Shown here: in pieces, positions 62,666-64,000 of the stretch
Layout of the letters: each line of letters begins with the position of its first letter
How positions within the stretch are numbered: position 1 is the stretch's first letter
Assembly: GCA_030692045.1 (NCBI GenBank)
Contig: JAUYCX010000045.1
Coordinates: forward strand, 94,086-158,085
Direction of reading: 5' to 3'
Length of the DNA stretch: 64,000 bases
Origin: Candidatus Omnitrophota bacterium
GTDB taxonomy: Bacteria; Omnitrophota; Gorgyraeia; JAUYCX01
The notes under the pieces: generated by a model
What the model saw: only the letters and a program-made list of their open reading frames with translations
Databases searched by the model: none
Told to the model about the DNA's origin: nothing
Position numbers and translations under genes: made by a program

Positions 62666-62896
62666 TTACCTCAATAATTCATCAAGCCTGTTGCGGTCAA
62701 AACCTACAAGTACCTTACCATCAACCACAATTACAGGCACGCCCATCTGACCAGAAAGCTTAGTCATTTCCTCTAATCCTTGCTGGTCAATGGAAACATC
62801 GATGTTTTGAAAACTAATATTTTTTTCCTGAAGGTATGTTTTTGCCCTGATGCAATATGGACAAGCAGGTGTCGTATAAATTTTTACCTCGTGCAT
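62666..62896 (-). CDS. Glutaredoxin-like protein (CPYC)
   Basis: A 76-residue thioredoxin-fold protein: VKIYTTPACPYCIRAKTYL with the CPYC site, GVPVIVVDGKVLVGFD and a C-terminal LDELLR. The NrdH/YruB-like type usually takes electrons from thioredoxin reductase, which is encoded immediately after it. Confidence 0.9.
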   Translation of the reverse strand: MHEVKIYTTPACPYCIRAKTYLQEKNISFQNIDVSIDQQGLEEMTKLSGQMGVPVIVVDGKVLVGFDRNRLDELLR

Positions 62897-62916
62897 CTTC
62901 TTCTCCTTCTAACATC

Positions 62917-63249
62917 TTAGGTTTTGATAAGTCTTAACTCATTGAGCCTGCGAACAATCTCTTCTTTATCTGGAAAATTCTCTCCTCGAGAAACTAAATT
63001 TCCATTTTTAAAATATAAAAGTGTAGGTACCACTTTTACCACAAATTCCTGCCAGACTTTATTGGTATTCACATTTATCTTAAAAAAATTTGCCAAACCT
63101 TGAGAAGTTCTGGCTACCTCTTTTAACCGTTCATCCATAGTTTTACAAATGATGCATTCGGGACTCATACAGTCCAAAACTACTGGCAAAAAGCTTTTTA
63201 AAACCTTCTCATCAAATTGCGAATCATGTATTTCTTCTAAGAGACTCAT
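62917..63249 (-). CDS. Thioredoxin-family protein with CIIC site
   Basis: A 110-residue thioredoxin fold: VVLDCMSPECIICKTMDERL, KINVNTNKVWQEFVVKVVPTLLYF with the cis-Pro, and NGNLVSRGENF. The site is CxxC (32-35) with CIIC in place of CGPC and an extra Cys27. This unusual set could favour metal binding or a different redox potential. Shares the operon with the reductase and flavodoxin genes. Confidence 0.82.
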   Translation of the reverse strand: MSLLEEIHDSQFDEKVLKSFLPVVLDCMSPECIICKTMDERLKEVARTSQGLANFFKINVNTNKVWQEFVVKVVPTLLYFKNGNLVSRGENFPDKEEIVRRLNELRLIKT

Positions 63250-63265
63250 GTACTAATTCATTTTT

Positions 63266-63742
63266 TTATGTCTTTAACTTTTTAAGTAGACTTGCAAATC
63301 TCTGGGCTAATCTTTGACACTCTTTTGTAGCTCTCGCCTCTGGCTTACCAATAGATACAGGCCCATAATGGTCGCCTTTGGGGTCACCTTGAATTATCAT
63401 ACCATGAATGAGCATTGCATTCAAGATATCCAAAATGGTGGTTTCATTGCCTCCGGCGATATTGGTACTTGATGAAAAAGCTGCACCGATTTTACCATCA
63501 AACTTTCCGTGATATTTAACGCTCTTATCCAAAAGCTCCTTTATCTGATAGCTCATTGTGCCATAATATGTTGGTGAGCCAATAATTATCCCATCAGCAG
63601 CCAAAAGGTCTTCTGGAGTTGTTGTGGAAACATCTTTTAACTGCACCTCTAATTGCTCCTGTTGCAAAGTATCAGCTATTATCTTAGCCATTTCCTTAGT
63701 ATTGCCTGATTGCGAATAATAAATTACTAATGCTTTAGCCAT
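63266..63742 (-). CDS. Flavodoxin/NAD(P)H-dependent FMN reductase-like protein
   Basis: A 158-residue protein with the FMN phosphate loop YSQSGNTKEMAKII (residues 8-22), IIIGSPTYYGTMSYQIKELL and AFSSSTNIAGGNETTIL: the WrbA/flavodoxin group. It would carry electrons or reduce quinones. The SD AAAGGAGGTC is 6 nt before the ATG. It is the first gene of the redox operon that runs to cutA. Confidence 0.87.
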   Translation of the reverse strand: MAKALVIYYSQSGNTKEMAKIIADTLQQEQLEVQLKDVSTTTPEDLLAADGIIIGSPTYYGTMSYQIKELLDKSVKYHGKFDGKIGAAFSSSTNIAGGNETTILDILNAMLIHGMIIQGDPKGDHYGPVSIGKPEARATKECQRLAQRFASLLKKLKT

Positions 63743-63763
63743 TTGACCTCCTTTGATGAGCAG

Positions 63764-63826
63764 ATAACTTACGGAGCGAATGAAATGAGCGACGTAAGTT
63801 ATAGCGTCTATTATTTTACTTGTCTA
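63764..63826 (-). promoter_or_regulatory. Candidate promoter of the redox operon, overlapping a hairpin repeat
   Basis: Minus strand: TAGACA (63826-63821), 17-nt spacer, TATAAC (63803-63798). The -10 is part of a hairpin arm, CGTAAGTTAT (63793-63802) pairing with ATAACTTACG (63764-63773), with a 19-nt loop. The leader of about 48 nt would contain most of this hairpin ahead of the strong SD of the flavodoxin-like gene. Confidence 0.45.
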
Positions 63827-63860
63827 TCAGCGTCTGCGAATTAACCCCGAAGCCTGCGCA

Positions 63861-63957
63861 GTCAATTTCTCGCCTGCCGCAGGCAGGCAGGAAATTGACA
63901 AGCGCTTAGCCCCTTCCTTAAAAGGTATCAGGAAGGGCTACCCATCTGGGTTAGGCG
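63861..63957. repeat. Palindrome-rich block at the right edge
   Basis: First part: GTCAATTTC (63861-63869) pairs with GAAATTGAC (63891-63899) around a GCCTGCCGCAGGC palindrome like the one at about 53410. Second part: CGCTTAGCCC (63903-63912) can pair with GGGTTAGGCG (63948-63957) if two G-U pairs are allowed, enclosing CCTTCCT/AGGAAGG. G-U pairs point to an RNA form. The rest of the 63743-64000 gap holds no gene I can support; the window ends here. Confidence 0.45.
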
Positions 63958-64000
63958 AGGGGCATATGTTATCAATATTCCCGACTCACCATTAGAAATC

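Noticed and set aside
1..64000. CRISPR array, tRNA or rRNA gene, phage or insertion sequence
   Set aside because: I found no regularly spaced repeats, no tRNA-like T-arm with acceptor stem in the gaps, and no transposase, integrase or phage gene.

Overview
The window is AT-rich DNA from a Gram-negative anaerobe. The evidence is a Wza-type export protein, a SurA/PpiD-like periplasmic chaperone, a four-subunit pyruvate:ferredoxin oxidoreductase, a flavodiiron protein with rubredoxin, rubrerythrin-like proteins, and many radical SAM enzymes. Gene style and content resemble uncultured bacteria such as Omnitrophota (OP3), but that placement is inference; there is no rRNA or other taxonomic marker here. 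TGA, TAA and TAG all act as stops. I found no rRNA, tRNA, CRISPR array, transposase or phage gene.

Region A (1-41.3 kb, all minus strand) reads as one very long, tightly packed surface-polysaccharide unit. It starts at a Wza-like export protein (41287) with a good promoter just upstream. It continues through a Wzc-like tyrosine kinase, an O-antigen ligase/polymerase, a DegT aminotransferase, a flippase, many glycosyltransferases, an asparagine-synthase-like amidotransferase and a polysaccharide deacetylase that runs off the left edge. The set resembles exosortase/XrtA-type EPS loci, but no exosortase is visible. Embedded at 11-32 kb is an island of nine radical SAM proteins (four with an N-terminal B12-binding domain, five of the SPASM or SPASM-like type), with two SDR/epimerase enzymes, methyltransferases, a small membrane hydrolase-like protein and two proteins that each carry a doubled TIGR04076-like module. 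Its product is unknown.

Region B (42.3-50.9 kb, minus strand) is the most interesting part: a compact operon that looks like an undescribed ribosomally made, post-translationally modified peptide (RiPP) pathway. In transcription order it encodes an HD-GYP protein, a SipW-type S26 peptidase, radical SAM/SPASM protein 1, a 106-residue Cys/Gly-rich precursor, radical SAM/SPASM protein 2, two PqqD-like (RRE) proteins, an HPr-kinase-like protein, an ABC exporter and a nucleotidyltransferase. The precursor has a YxxPxVxxxG leader motif of the kind RRE domains bind, and a core of three 22-residue repeats with exactly periodic cysteines. A lone plus-strand glycosyltransferase separates regions A and B.

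Region C (51-64 kb) is anaerobic energy and redox housekeeping: a SurA/PpiD-like chaperone (plus strand), an oxygen-defence group (rubrerythrin-like, ferredoxin, ferritin-like, zinc-ribbon, FprA, rubredoxin), porCDAB, nicotinate phosphoribosyltransferase, a CcdA/TlpA pair, CutA, and a thioredoxin reductase/glutaredoxin/thioredoxin/flavodoxin set. Its intergenic gaps hold a family of related hairpins with compensating stem changes and two copies of a composite ~215-bp repeat. Three promoters (41.3 kb minus, 41.4 kb plus, 50.9 kb minus) lie so close to their ATG codons that the mRNAs are probably leaderless.
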